Positions 1-9,163 are shown, numbered from the stretch's first letter. The stretch: 36,719 nt of DNA from Candidatus Euphemobacter frigidus (GCA_030765805.1 JAVCDH010000110.1:1-36719); one strand, 5' to 3'. The notes: generated from the letters alone by a model not told the origin. A program made the numbers and translations.

Positions 1-759
1 ATGAAGGGAGAAAAAATAGCCCGGTTCCGTTTTTACGCGGAGCTCAATGATTTCCTCGATCCGGAGAAGAGGCAGAAGGAGTTCTTCTACCGGTTCAACG
101 GTTCCCCCGCCGTCAAGGACGCGATCGAGGCTCTGGGAGTGCCTCACCCGGAAGTGGACGTTATTCTGGTGAACGGCGGTTCGGTCGGTTTTGACTATCT
201 CCTTCAGGTCTCGGACCGGGTCTCCGTCTATCCGGTCTTCGAGAGCCTGGATGTCTCCCCGCTGATCCGTTTGAGGGAGAAACCACTCCGGAGGACCGCC
301 TTCATTCTCGATGTCCATCTCGGCAAACTGGCCCGATTGCTCCGGATGCTGGGCTTCGATACCCTCTACCGCAACGATTACGACGATCCGGAGATTATCA
401 GCGTCGCCTTGAAAAAGCGGCGGATCATTCTGACCCGGGACCGGGGTCTATTGAAGAATTCCCTGGTAACCCACGGCTACTGGCTCCGGGCCCAGGAGCC
501 GATGGAACAGGCCCGGGAAGTGCTGGAGCGTTTCGATCTCTTCTCACAGATCCGACCCTTCAAGCGATGCCTGGCCTGCAACGGCGAAATCAAAAAAGTC
601 CCCAAGGAGAAGGTTCTTGATCGCCTGCCGCCGAAGACGAAGAAATCCTATGACGATTTCCGGATCTGCTCCGGGTGCGGGAAGATCTACTGGCCGGGTT
701 CCCACTACCAGGCAATGATGGGCGTGATCGACCGGCTTAAAATTCCTCGTAGGCGGTAA
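1..759 (+). CDS. Mut7-C RNase-fold protein with N-terminal ubiquitin-like domain
   Basis: A 252-residue protein. Residues 1-85 look like the ubiquitin-like domain (Ub-Mut7C) often fused to Mut7-C proteins. Residues about 98-250 match the Mut7-C module, a PIN-like RNase fold followed by a zinc ribbon. Visible acidic residues are D104 in FILDVHLGKLARLL, D126/D128/D129 and D147 in ILTRDRGLL. Zinc ligands are C190, C193, C223 and C226. The family is predicted to cleave RNA; substrates in bacteria are not established. The ATG is the first base of the window, so an upstream start or operon partner cannot be excluded. The next gene is convergent, 25 bp away. Family assignment is confident; the activity is inferred from the fold. 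Confidence 0.85.
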   Translation: MKGEKIARFRFYAELNDFLDPEKRQKEFFYRFNGSPAVKDAIEALGVPHPEVDVILVNGGSVGFDYLLQVSDRVSVYPVFESLDVSPLIRLREKPLRRTAFILDVHLGKLARLLRMLGFDTLYRNDYDDPEIISVALKKRRIILTRDRGLLKNSLVTHGYWLRAQEPMEQAREVLERFDLFSQIRPFKRCLACNGEIKKVPKEKVLDRLPPKTKKSYDDFRICSGCGKIYWPGSHYQAMMGVIDRLKIPRRR

Positions 760-784
760 AGGTGATCCGGTCGGGGTCTTCTGC

Positions 785-1756
785 TTACTTATGGGGCGAT
801 CCTCCCGACTTTCCGGAAGCTTCCGGCAACCCTTTTTTCTCCCGGAGGTTGTCATAAAACCGCTGGGTGGGATAAGCAAAATCAATATCGTCATAACGGG
901 AAAAAGCGCTCAGGATATCACTCCAGACGGCTTCCTCGGAATCCCGCCTTCGGGCCGGTTCGCAGAGGTAGCGTAAAGTCAGGAGTACGCCGCTATCTTC
1001 CACTTTGATGTATACTTTCGGGGTAAGGTCGGAAGAGTGGATAAAGAGTTTTTGCGCGGCGGTCCGCTCTTCTTTCTCCGCGGATTCTATCAACAGTTTC
1101 CCGTGGCGGGCGGCTATCTCCTCCAGCAGTTTTTTAGCTTGCTTCCAGTTGCTTTCGAAGGTTATCAGAACAGAGATCTCATTCCAGATATAAGGGAAAC
1201 CACCTTTACTGTAATTGGCGATTGACTTGGTGAAGACCACCCCGTTAGGGACGTAAATAACCCTTCCGGTGGTCATGTCCCCGCCGGCCCAGTTATTTAT
1301 CTCCGCCAGTGTAAACTCAAAGATCCTGAGATCGACCACGTCACCCTCCTGTTCCCCTATCTGAACACGGTCCCCCACGTTGAAAGGCGCGCGCCAGATA
1401 ATGAACGCCCACCCGGCCAGGTTCATGAGCGGATCTTTCATAGCGATGGCCAGACCGGCGGAGAGCAGCCCCAGGAAGGTGACCAGGGAATGAAATCCCG
1501 GGAGCCAGATCCGTCCGATCACGATGATCCCCACCCCGAAGGCAACATAAGTGGAAATTTTACGCCAGTGATATTGCCGGCGCGTATCCTTCCGGCTCCG
1601 AAATATAATTCTCAACATCAGGAAGCGGAGAAGCCAGATGACGAGGACGGCGATAGCCGTGTACAAGAATTGATACTGAACCGCCTGGCCCAGTGATAGG
1701 GTTCGGGAGAACCAGTTGAGAGCATTTTCCACAACCGGTTGTTCAACGGATTGCAT
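785..1756 (-). CDS. MscS-family mechanosensitive ion channel
   Basis: A 323-residue inner-membrane protein expected to act as a tension-gated or related small-conductance channel. Three hydrophobic segments lie near residues 28-50, 68-87 and 90-125. The last includes the pore-lining stretch GLLSAGLAIAMKDPLMNLAG, followed by the MscS beta domain (FNVGDRVQIGEQEGDVVDL), the VPNG motif and an alpha/beta C-terminal domain. A GAGGAGGG ribosome binding site lies 8 nt before the ATG. It is short for the family, close to the E. coli MscS type. It is followed upstream on the same strand by the NYN-domain gene (112 bp gap). The C-terminal tail is rich in Gly, Ser and Lys. Family call is firm; gating ion and role are not visible. 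Confidence 0.92.
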   Translation of the reverse strand: MQSVEQPVVENALNWFSRTLSLGQAVQYQFLYTAIAVLVIWLLRFLMLRIIFRSRKDTRRQYHWRKISTYVAFGVGIIVIGRIWLPGFHSLVTFLGLLSAGLAIAMKDPLMNLAGWAFIIWRAPFNVGDRVQIGEQEGDVVDLRIFEFTLAEINNWAGGDMTTGRVIYVPNGVVFTKSIANYSKGGFPYIWNEISVLITFESNWKQAKKLLEEIAARHGKLLIESAEKEERTAAQKLFIHSSDLTPKVYIKVEDSGVLLTLRYLCEPARRRDSEEAVWSDILSAFSRYDDIDFAYPTQRFYDNLREKKGLPEASGKSGGSPHK

Positions 1757-1868
1757 GGTGACTACCCTCCTCTTGTCTCGCGCTGTTTTCGGAGTCCGGG
1801 TTCGTGTCTTTCAGGAGATCATTCCCGCTTACCCGCCTGCCGCCGGCTCCCAATCCTCAGTTATCAAC

Positions 1869-3416
1869 TTACTGCAACAGCCAGTCGGAATCGATCGGGA
1901 CATAGAGGTCGGCGGTCCTTTTCAGGTCGAGGGCGGTCGACATCTCCACCCCGTAGACCTCCACTTTCACGTCTTTGTTCTTAAGGTAGACCAACAGGTC
2001 ATAGAAATCACCGTCCCCGCTGACCAGGGCGATAGTATCCAGGTCCCCGGCATACTTAATCAGATCGAGCGCCATCCCCATATCCCAGTCACCCTTCATA
2101 GACCGATTAGCACGGATCTTGAGCGGGCGACGCTTAACCTGGAAACCTTTAAACTTCAGCATATTGAAGAATCCCTCTTTATTCGAAAAATCCGCCTCAA
2201 CCACATAGGCGATGGCCCTCACCACCTTTCTTCCCCGAGAGATTCGAGTAAAGAGTTCGTCGAAATCAATTCTGGCCCCAGAATAAGTGGCGTGGACCGT
2301 ATGGTAGATATTCCGGCTGTCAAGAAAGATCCCCAGCCGCTCCTTTCCCGGGGGCGGCGGGGGTTTGGAAGGCGTCGGCTTATTGGCGTCTTTCAGGGCT
2401 TTGATCTCCCCTCGCAGAACGTCTACCTTTTCCCGGAGTCCCTCCTCCCGCTCCCGGGCGCGCTCTACCTCCCGGAGGGACTGATCGAGAGAGGCTTGCG
2501 CTTTCTTCCCCTCTATCTCCAGGTCAGGTAACCGCTCCATCTTCTTTTCATTTTGCCGAAGCTCGTACTCCTTCTTCCGGAGTTCCCTCTCCAGCGAGTT
2601 GAGACGGGAACGCAGCCGGGAATCATCCGCTGTCTTCTTCTTTGAGGCCGCGTCCTTCTCCAGAGCGGCGTAACGCTGCTTCCATTCCTTCAGTTCCTTC
2701 CTTAATTCAGCGATCTCTTCGGCCCGCTCTCGGGCCTCGTCCCGGTGCTTCTCAGCCTGGCGTTTTGCTTTCTTGGTCTCCGATGACAGCTTTTTTAGAT
2801 GCTTTTCCAGAGACTTCAATTCGTCATCCCAGAGTTTCTTAATGCGACGGAAGCCATCCAGCATCTCCCGGGCGTCCTCGTCCTCCTCTCCATCCTCGCG
2901 GTTATCATCCCCGATCACTTCTCCCCGCGGGGGAATCTCCGGCAACGGAGGTTGGCTTTCGTATTCCGCCTCCTCTTCGATCGAAGCAGAGACCTTATCC
3001 ACCATTTTATCAAACTGCCGACAGATCTTAACCGCCACCCGGTTGACAGCCGCGCGCTGGTCGCGGAAGGCCGCCCAGAGATATGCCCCCAGTTCTCCTT
3101 CATCCATCAACTCACCCCAGTTTTCCAACACCTTCTTCACGGAACTCACGCTGCCGCTCCGGAATGAAGCCGCTATCTCCCCGTTTGCCTTATCCAGCAA
3201 CTTCTCCAGGTTTTCCGGGAGTGTGGAGATGGTCCGGCAGTCTTCGAAGAGGTAGCCTACCAATTCGATGGTCGGGATCTTTTCCAGGCGATAACCGGGA
3301 ACCTCCATACCCAGCCGGGAACAGAAGTCGGTCAGCTGGCTTTGGTGGAGTGATTGCTCCAGGATAAGAGCGAAAGCTTGAAACGACAATTTTGGGAAAA
3401 ATTTCTTGAATTTCAT
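1869..3416 (-). CDS. Coiled-coil protein with C-terminal NYN (LabA/DUF88-like) nuclease domain
   Basis: A 515-residue protein in three parts. Residues 1-165 are helical and unrecognised. Residues about 195-345 are a long charged coiled coil rich in Glu, Lys and Arg. After a proline-rich linker (TPSKPPPPPGKE), residues 359-515 form an NYN domain. The NYN part shows the expected acidic residues: D366 in IFLDSRN, D443 and D445 in KGDWDMGMALD, and D468/D470 in VSGDGDFYDLL. NYN domains belong to the PIN-like RNase superfamily, so an RNA-processing role is inferred. The coiled coil suggests oligomerisation or a scaffold. No good Shine-Dalgarno sequence precedes the ATG. Target and partners are unknown. 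Confidence 0.85.
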   Translation of the reverse strand: MKFKKFFPKLSFQAFALILEQSLHQSQLTDFCSRLGMEVPGYRLEKIPTIELVGYLFEDCRTISTLPENLEKLLDKANGEIAASFRSGSVSSVKKVLENWGELMDEGELGAYLWAAFRDQRAAVNRVAVKICRQFDKMVDKVSASIEEEAEYESQPPLPEIPPRGEVIGDDNREDGEEDEDAREMLDGFRRIKKLWDDELKSLEKHLKKLSSETKKAKRQAEKHRDEARERAEEIAELRKELKEWKQRYAALEKDAASKKKTADDSRLRSRLNSLERELRKKEYELRQNEKKMERLPDLEIEGKKAQASLDQSLREVERAREREEGLREKVDVLRGEIKALKDANKPTPSKPPPPPGKERLGIFLDSRNIYHTVHATYSGARIDFDELFTRISRGRKVVRAIAYVVEADFSNKEGFFNMLKFKGFQVKRRPLKIRANRSMKGDWDMGMALDLIKYAGDLDTIALVSGDGDFYDLLVYLKNKDVKVEVYGVEMSTALDLKRTADLYVPIDSDWLLQ

Positions 3417-3569
3417 CTCAGGTATCGCGGTCTCACATTGAACACAAAACAGAATTTTAACCGATACCGCTGAAGTTCTCTCGGCCTATTACGATTTAAT
3501 TATATTACTATATGATACCATACTCCGAAACTCATTTCTTGATTTATGAATCGGCCCATGAGATAATTT

Positions 3570-3591
3570 TGGCTATATCCGGATTTCCCAA
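3570..3591 (+). repeat. Left arm of a 22-bp inverted repeat (with 3943-3964)
   Basis: TGGCTATATCCGGATTTCCC followed by AA. The reverse complement of 3943-3964 matches at 21 of 22 positions, and similarity continues outward into an ATAATTTT / AAAATTAT tract. Together the arms bound about 395 bp of AT-rich DNA. This could be a non-autonomous element or a paired regulatory site; no target-site duplication was found. Confidence 0.7.
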
Positions 3592-3942
3592 CGCTTCAAA
3601 CCGGAAAAAACCGAAAATTATTATCGAGTAATCTTTATTGACTGCATTTTCAATAAGATCATTATAGGTAAAGTGTAATAATCTATTGATACGCAGATAG
3701 TTGTGAATATTGAACGTCTATGGCGAAACGCAGCTTATTTTGTACTCTCCTTCATTTCGAGCTTGTTCTTAATTTTAGGCTTGTTCAAATTTATTCAGCA
3801 TTATGTACATCAGATCGATGGTCTTGAATGTCGAAGACCGGAGTTACCAACAAATGCGCCCGCCCTTTACTGAAGGGCAGCTGATGCATCTGTGTATAAC
3901 TCCTCATTAACCAGTTTTATAGGGGAAATACCGGAATTTCTT

Positions 3943-3964
3943 TTGGGAAATCCGGATAGAGCCA
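3943..3964 (-). repeat. Right arm of the 22-bp inverted repeat (with 3570-3591)
   Basis: The arm begins TTGGGAAATCCGGATAGAGC and is the near-perfect reverse complement of the left arm. It ends 70 bp before the chosen AOR start, close enough to overlap or adjoin the AOR promoter. Confidence 0.7.
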
Positions 3965-4034
3965 TAATTTTTATCGGCTTCTTTACTAGTAAGTGAATGG
4001 GACCGGTTATAATTCAATCACCAAGGAGCAGATA

Positions 4035-5909
4035 ATGAATATCCGCCAGAAGATTCTCTGTATCGACACGCAGACCGGTTTTTACAAGATCAGATGGTAT
4101 CCCCTGGAGAACTATCTCGGGCCGGTCGATCTCGGCCTCCACATGGCTGATCATTACAATAGTTTGAACATCGGAGTGGGTCTCCTGGCCGGCTCGATCT
4201 TCCCGGGCTCCAACCGTCTGATCTTCACCGGGAACTCTCCCTGCTGGGGTGGTTTTTATATCTCGTCCATGGGCGGAGCCGGGCTCATCTTCAACAACCT
4301 GGGCCTGAACATGCTCTCCCTTCTCAACCGTGCCCCCACCCCATCCATCCTCTACCTTAACCGTAACCACGCCGAGGAGATCGAGGTAGAGATCAAACCG
4401 GTCAATCTCCAACAGGTCTGGTCGAAGGGCCGGAGAGGGATTTATTCCTTGATGGACCACGTTTACAGAAGCTTCGGCAAGCGTTATGAGATCGAACCGA
4501 GAATCCTGGCGGTAGGTCCGGCCTCCGCTGCCACCGACTTCGGAGCGATAGCATCGGTCCCAATCGTCAAGGGCAAGCTGACCCCCGTGGACACCTGGGC
4601 CGGGAGGGGAGGCTTCGGGACCAAGATGCTCCGGGATCACGGGATAGCCGCCATCATCTACGGCGGGACCTCCCCCCAAGAAGACTTTCGGGACCGGGCG
4701 GTGGCCGACCAATGGTTTGAGAACAAGTACAACAAAAAGCTGGCGGCGGAAGATTTCCAGGCCACAACCAAATACCGTTTTAACCCTGAAGTCGGAACCG
4801 GGGGGACTTTCGGGGTGAACTTCGCCACGCTCAAGGGGAGGATGCTCTCCTTCAACTATCGATCCATCTACCTGAGCGAAGAGGAACGTTTGAAGATCCA
4901 TCAAAAACTGGTCGCGGACCATTACCTGAAACAGTTCAACGAGGAGACAATCAAACCCAAAAACCAGGCAACCTGCGGCGAGCCCTGCCCGGCGGTCTGC
5001 AAGAAGATGCACGATATCTATAAAAAAGACTATGAACCATATCAGGCCATGGGCCCTTTAACCGGGATCTTCGACCAGCGGGCAGCCGAGAAGCTTAATC
5101 ACCATGCCGACACCTACGGCTTCGACGCCATCTCAGCCGGGGGGATCCTGGCCTGGTTGATGGACTGCCTGGATAAAGGGCTGCTGTCCCCGAAAGAACT
5201 GGGAGTCCGCCAGAAGCCGGTCTTCTCCCCCGACGGATTCGACGCGGTCAAAGACTCCATGCACAACGCGGAGCTGGGGGTAAAGCTACTTGATTCGATC
5301 ATTGCGAAACGGGGTGTACTCAACCTGGAGAACGGAGCACGGAGTCTGGCCCGGAAACTCTCGCGAAAGAAAGGAAGAGCGATCATTGATAAGTTCGTCT
5401 ATGCCGGAGCCGGGCGGCGGGGCTGGGTAGTCCCCAACCAGTATTGGACACCGGGGGTCCTCTCTCCCATGGCCATTATGGGTAAATATTACATGTATTA
5501 CGGAGAGGATTTTTATCCGCCCCGGGAACTGGGGCGACTGGACGGTCAACACCTGGAAGAAGAACTGGTCATGGATAACATGGGATTCTGCCGGTTCCAT
5601 CGGGGATGGGCGGCGGAGATGATCCCGGAGATTATCGATTCACTCTTCGGGATGAAAGACGAATATCTCCGGAAGATCAAGATTATCGCCCGGCGGATCA
5701 ACAGCCGCAACAACTCCGGCTTCTGGGGGCCGGAACGGAACGCAGATTTTATCCATACCTTCCTGAAGCGGAAACATGAGGTGGATGGAGACGACAATCC
5801 CGAACTCAAGAGATGGATCAAGCGCTTCGATAAAGACAAGAAGGAAGCCGCGCTTGATTTCTGGTCGGAGATCTACAAGGGAATCAACGAAACGCTCCGG
5901 GAATTTTGA
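4035..5909 (+). CDS. Tungsten-type aldehyde:ferredoxin oxidoreductase
   Basis: A 624-residue cytoplasmic oxidoreductase that uses a tungsto- or molybdo-bispterin and a [4Fe-4S] cluster to oxidise aldehydes to acids with ferredoxin (or run the reverse). The N-terminal domain (residues 1-210) carries the family's pterin-binding run, including SSMGGAGLIFNN and GPASAATDFGAIAS. Cluster ligands appear as C314, C318, C322 (CX3CX3C) and C519 in NMGFCRFH. An in-frame GTG lies 42 bp upstream, but an AAGGAG motif 6 nt before the ATG at 4035 supports this start. It has no operon partner here; molybdate/tungstate uptake and cofactor-maturation genes lie over 20 kb away. The family is clear; the substrate is not. 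Confidence 0.93.
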   Translation: MNIRQKILCIDTQTGFYKIRWYPLENYLGPVDLGLHMADHYNSLNIGVGLLAGSIFPGSNRLIFTGNSPCWGGFYISSMGGAGLIFNNLGLNMLSLLNRAPTPSILYLNRNHAEEIEVEIKPVNLQQVWSKGRRGIYSLMDHVYRSFGKRYEIEPRILAVGPASAATDFGAIASVPIVKGKLTPVDTWAGRGGFGTKMLRDHGIAAIIYGGTSPQEDFRDRAVADQWFENKYNKKLAAEDFQATTKYRFNPEVGTGGTFGVNFATLKGRMLSFNYRSIYLSEEERLKIHQKLVADHYLKQFNEETIKPKNQATCGEPCPAVCKKMHDIYKKDYEPYQAMGPLTGIFDQRAAEKLNHHADTYGFDAISAGGILAWLMDCLDKGLLSPKELGVRQKPVFSPDGFDAVKDSMHNAELGVKLLDSIIAKRGVLNLENGARSLARKLSRKKGRAIIDKFVYAGAGRRGWVVPNQYWTPGVLSPMAIMGKYYMYYGEDFYPPRELGRLDGQHLEEELVMDNMGFCRFHRGWAAEMIPEIIDSLFGMKDEYLRKIKIIARRINSRNNSGFWGPERNADFIHTFLKRKHEVDGDDNPELKRWIKRFDKDKKEAALDFWSEIYKGINETLREF

Positions 5910-5925
5910 AGCACAAAGAAAAATC

Positions 5926-5954
5926 TAATCAGAAGGCTATCTCAACACTGATTA
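5926..5954 (+). terminator. Weak hairpin after the AOR gene
   Basis: TAATCAG (5926-5932) pairs with CTGATTA (5948-5954), 7 bp with a 15-nt loop, followed by AAAAAG and then TTT. It begins 17 bp after the AOR stop. The lack of a proper U-run makes it only a possible terminator. Confidence 0.3.
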
Positions 5955-5990
5955 AAAAGTTTACATAAATGCGCGGACTGACCCCTTATC

Positions 5991-6602
5991 TTAAAGTGCC
6001 AGTTCCTGAGTTCGGAGACGGTCATCATCAATCTTGCGGCGCAGATAATCGAGGGTCTGGTCCATCCGCTGGGTCAGATTCCCCCCGATCTTCAGTTTGT
6101 TTCCGGGAAACTCCCCCCAGACCCGGCTGATCAGCTCTTCGATCGCCAGTTGGAACTTCTCGTTGGTCGAGCGCACCCCGTCATCCATTCCCCTATTGCT
6201 GCTGAGGCGGAGATGGTCTTCCATCTCAATGTAAATCAAAAGCCAGTAACTCTTCTCCCAGTGACCGGCGCCTTCTTTGATGATCTGGTAGACCGCGGGG
6301 TCCACATATCCCTCCTCCGCCCCCCGTAGAGCGAAGAGCGAGTTGTCGAAGACACAGCGATCACAGAGAAGAAAGTCCGGCAGCAGCTCGGCCCCCTCAA
6401 GTTCGAGACGAATCTGCTCTTTATAGATCCAGTACTGGCCCCTGGTTACCTGACCGCTCTCATTGATATCGTAGGGGCAGAGGCGGGAGAGTTCCGGGAC
6501 CATCTCCACCTGGAAAGCCCGATACTTGAGCTCGCTGAAGAAACGGTGAATGAAGGTAGTCTTTCCGACCCCGAACGTTCCGATTACTCCAATCTTATAC
6601 AT
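5991..6602 (-). CDS. Small P-loop ATPase/kinase-like protein
   Basis: A 203-residue protein with an N-terminal Walker A motif GTFGVGKT (residues 8-15) preceded by the hydrophobic strand YKIGVI. Around residues 82-90 the stretch LLCDRCVFDNSLF gives a D-x-x-x-F/D pattern like the LID/base region of nucleoside-kinase-like or AAA_28 proteins. The C-terminal half is helical and charged. It probably hydrolyses ATP or GTP or phosphorylates a small molecule; the substrate is not recognisable. No Shine-Dalgarno sequence precedes the ATG. Instead the 5' leader is a hairpin repeat (6610-6702) whose last hairpin ends 12 nt before the start codon, which may affect translation. Confidence 0.75.
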   Translation of the reverse strand: MYKIGVIGTFGVGKTTFIHRFFSELKYRAFQVEMVPELSRLCPYDINESGQVTRGQYWIYKEQIRLELEGAELLPDFLLCDRCVFDNSLFALRGAEEGYVDPAVYQIIKEGAGHWEKSYWLLIYIEMEDHLRLSSNRGMDDGVRSTNEKFQLAIEELISRVWGEFPGNKLKIGGNLTQRMDQTLDYLRRKIDDDRLRTQELAL

Positions 6603-6609
6603 ATTAGAA

Positions 6610-6702
6610 CTTAGCGGACCTGAAGGTCCGCGACTACGAAAGAATCGTAGCCGTCGACCTTTAGGTCGACGGAATTATTGAAATTCCGATATAGTAAATT
6701 AG
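6610..6702 (-). repeat. Dispersed repeat of consecutive hairpins, copy 1
   Basis: This 93-bp copy contains four short palindromes in series: GCGGACCTGAAGGTCCGC, CTACGAAAGAATCGTAG, CCGTCGACCTTTAGGTCGAC (with a closing GG) and GAATTATTGAAATTC. The copy at 19709-19803 has the same order and high identity, with differences mostly in loops and stem-flanking bases. Both copies lie between two minus-strand genes in the same orientation. Copy 1 forms the 5' leader of the P-loop ATPase gene. Confidence 0.85.
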
Positions 6703-6804
6703 CGCCTTCGGCGCAAATTTGGGGAATAGGGATTGGTTCACCTAATTCCTACAAAAAGTTACCTATTCAATATTTAATCACTAAAAACTCTATTTATAAA
6801 GCAA

Positions 6805-7515
6805 TCAATTCCCAGCAGGCCCCTTATCCCTCGTCACGATAGGCGGGGGTGGTGTGACTATACTGTCGGGATGGAGACGGGCGAAGAAGGGACTCAAGGT
6901 AGTGTTTGGGAGAACCCGGGTCCTGTCTCCGATCCTGATCGCGCCCATAGTAACGCCCGAGGCCAGGACACACCCGTCTCCAATCCGGACCAGCCCCACC
7001 CGAAACTTCCCCGACCCCTCGTAGGCATGGGTGCTTATCTTGCAGAACGCCCCGATCAGAGTACTGTCGCCGATAAAGATCAACTCCGGGCAGAAGTGAT
7101 CGAGCCAGGCAGCCTGCATGATCTCGGTATCCTTCCCGATAGCAACACCAGCCCAACGATAAAGACGATTCTTCAGTCTCCCCCCGCGCAGGGACATGGC
7201 AAAGACCATCAGGGTGGTTAAAAAGAACCGCTGATAAAGAGGGCGGTTCAAGGCCGTCCAGTGGATCCGATCCGGCTCGGAGAGTCTCCCCAGTCCGTCA
7301 AAGGTATAGAAGTTCGTCTTTCCCCTCAGGAAAGTCCGGAGACGATCGGAACCCGCGGACGTATCCGGATTCAACTCCCGGATATCAATCGGCTCGGCCG
7401 ACGCCGAGCGCGCGATCGTGATAGTCCGGCCCTTCTTCTCTCCTAACCGGATAGCCCGGCGGATGATCCGGGCAACCGCCTTTCGTAAGGCTTCATCTAT
7501 ATCATGTTCGGTCAT
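6805..7515 (-). CDS. Hexapeptide-repeat (left-handed beta-helix) acyltransferase
   Basis: A 236-residue protein. Residues about 120-215 carry imperfect hexapeptide repeats of the left-handed beta-helix acyltransferases, for example IGKDTEI, LIFIGDSTLIGAFCKIS, VRIGDGCVLASGVTMG and IRIGDRTRVLPN. H157 (in ISTHAYEG) may be the catalytic histidine. The N-terminal 115 residues are a basic helical region plus a hydrophobic segment (FFLTTLMVFAMSLRGG), so the enzyme may sit at the membrane. Likely role: O- or N-acetylation of a surface sugar or similar acceptor, fitting the sugar nucleotidyltransferase two genes upstream. The donor and acceptor cannot be read from sequence. It follows purH with a 41-bp gap on the same strand. 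Confidence 0.8.
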   Translation of the reverse strand: MTEHDIDEALRKAVARIIRRAIRLGEKKGRTITIARSASAEPIDIRELNPDTSAGSDRLRTFLRGKTNFYTFDGLGRLSEPDRIHWTALNRPLYQRFFLTTLMVFAMSLRGGRLKNRLYRWAGVAIGKDTEIMQAAWLDHFCPELIFIGDSTLIGAFCKISTHAYEGSGKFRVGLVRIGDGCVLASGVTMGAIRIGDRTRVLPNTTLSPFFARLHPDSIVTPPPPIVTRDKGPAGN

Positions 7516-7556
7516 CTTTTTTATCCCATAAAATTTCTTCGCAGCTCGATTTAGGT

Positions 7557-9116
7557 TTAATGCCGGAAATGCCGGATCCCGGTAAAGACCATGGCCAATC
7601 CCTGTTCATCGGCCGCCTCGATCGACTCCTGGTCCCGGATGGAGCCGCCGGGCTGAACGATGGCCCGCACGCCATTCTCGGCCGCCAGGTCCACCACATC
7701 CCGGAAGGGGAAGAAGGCGTCCGAGGCCAGGACCGATCCCGGAATCGGAAGTTCCGCCTGCCGGGCCTTGGTGACCGCCAGGCGGGCGGCGTCGATCCGG
7801 CTCATCTGCCCCGCCCCAACCCCAACGGTGGCGGTCCCCCGGCCCAAAACGATCGCGTTGGATCGGGTGTATTTACAGATCTTCCAGGTAAACGCCAGCG
7901 CCTCCCATTCCAGGGCCAATGGCTCAGCCCTGGTAACCACCTTTAAAGTATCCCGATTCCAGTTGAGAGAATCGGAATCCTGGACCAGCAAGCCGCCGTA
8001 GATGGAGCGGAGGGAACGGAACGGTGGCCGCCGATGGAGCGGACCCGTCTCCAGCACCCGGAGATTCTTCTTATGAGAAAAAATTTCCAGAGCTCCCGAT
8101 GTGTATGACGGCGCTATTACCGCCTCCACAAAAGTCGAGGTAACCTCGGCAGCCAGCGTTTCATCCACTGCCTCGCTGAAGGCGATGATACTTCCAAAGG
8201 CGGAGAGGGGGTCGGTGGCCCGGGCCCGGATGTAGCTTTCCAGGAGGGTATCGGCCCGGGCAACGCCGCAGGGATTGGTATGTTTGATGATGACGGAGAG
8301 CGTTCCTCCCAGTTCTAACACAAGGGAGAGAGCGCTATCCAGGTCGAGAATATTATTATAAGACAACTCCTTCCCCTGGAGCTGGCGGACGGTAGAAAGC
8401 GAACTCCCCCCGGGGGAATCCCCGGAAGTATAGAAGGCGGCGGCCTGGTGACGATTCTCACCATAGCGGAGCGGCTGCTTCAGGGAATAGGCCGGTGTTA
8501 GAATCGGGGGGAACTTTTCCGTTCTCTCCCCTTCCAGGAAACGGCTGACCGCCGCGTCATACTCCGCGGTCAGCCGGTATGCTTTCACCGAAAGCTTTCG
8601 CCGGGTCTTTTCGGAGATGCCTCCATCTTCTCTTTTCATCTCCGCCAACACTTCCGGATAATCGGCCGGGTTGGAGAGGACCACCACGTTCCGGTAATTC
8701 TTGGCCCCGGCCCGAAGGAGAGCCACCCCGCCGATGTCGATCAATTCCAGAAGGGCCGCCTCATCCTCTTCCCCCGAAGCATCTCTCTCCCGAAAAGGAT
8801 AGAGATTAACCGCGAGTAGATCGATCGGCTTAATCCCCGCCGCGGCCAATTGAGAGATGTGGTCCGGTTTAGCCCGGTCCGCGAGTAATCCGGCGTGAAC
8901 CTTCGGGTGGAGCGTCTTTACCCGGCTGTCCAGCATCTCCGGGAAACCCGTATAGTCGGAGATCCGGGTAACTGTTATCCCCTCCTCTTCCAGGGCCCGG
9001 GCCGTGCCACCGGTGGAGAGAATCTTAAAACCCATCCGCATAAGCGCCGCTCCCAGCTCCGGAAGCCCGGTCTTGTTGGAGACACTGATCAATGCTGTTC
9101 TAGTTTGTTTGCTCAT
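7557..9116 (-). CDS. purH: Bifunctional AICAR transformylase/IMP cyclohydrolase
   Basis: A 519-residue, full-length PurH catalysing the last two steps of de novo IMP synthesis. The N-terminal IMP cyclohydrolase domain (1-195) shows STGGTA (34-39), [20 protein letters not shown] (58-77) and NLYPF. The C-terminal AICAR transformylase domain has LRYGENRHQ (216-224), the KHTNPCG catalytic motif (K278, H279) and a C-terminal GGSIRDQE run. It is the only purine gene in the window. The ATG follows the nucleotidyltransferase stop by 47 bp, and the acyltransferase lies just downstream. The Shine-Dalgarno sequence is weak. The family call is unambiguous. Confidence 0.98.
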   Translation of the reverse strand: MSKQTRTALISVSNKTGLPELGAALMRMGFKILSTGGTARALEEEGITVTRISDYTGFPEMLDSRVKTLHPKVHAGLLADRAKPDHISQLAAAGIKPIDLLAVNLYPFRERDASGEEDEAALLELIDIGGVALLRAGAKNYRNVVVLSNPADYPEVLAEMKREDGGISEKTRRKLSVKAYRLTAEYDAAVSRFLEGERTEKFPPILTPAYSLKQPLRYGENRHQAAAFYTSGDSPGGSSLSTVRQLQGKELSYNNILDLDSALSLVLELGGTLSVIIKHTNPCGVARADTLLESYIRARATDPLSAFGSIIAFSEAVDETLAAEVTSTFVEAVIAPSYTSGALEIFSHKKNLRVLETGPLHRRPPFRSLRSIYGGLLVQDSDSLNWNRDTLKVVTRAEPLALEWEALAFTWKICKYTRSNAIVLGRGTATVGVGAGQMSRIDAARLAVTKARQAELPIPGSVLASDAFFPFRDVVDLAAENGVRAIVQPGGSIRDQESIEAADEQGLAMVFTGIRHFRH

Positions 9117-9163
9117 TTTTTGACGGGATTAACCCCGATAAATCTGGGCGGAGCAGGATAAGG

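Larger units (their letters stand above)
3417..4034. other. AT-rich gap containing a long-range inverted repeat
   Basis: This divergent gap separates the NYN gene from the AOR gene and is clearly richer in A+T than its flanks. I find no convincing open frame in it. Its main structure is a pair of inverted 22-bp repeats, 3570-3591 and 3943-3964, differing at one position. The AOR promoter and, on the other strand, the NYN promoter must lie here, but no clear -35/-10 pair could be chosen. Confidence 0.6.

Noticed and set aside
1716..2531. Long plus-strand open frame opposite the NYN gene
   Set aside because: It is antisense to a well-supported protein, has no ribosome binding site and its translation resembles no protein family.
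3417..3992. tRNA or small RNA gene in the AT-rich gap
   Set aside because: No cloverleaf, anticodon stem or known structured RNA motif could be built from the sequence.
4014..5012. 332-codon minus-strand frame opposite the AOR gene
   Set aside because: Entirely antisense to conserved AOR sequence; composition rich in Gly, Val, Arg and Pro as expected for a GC-rich shadow.
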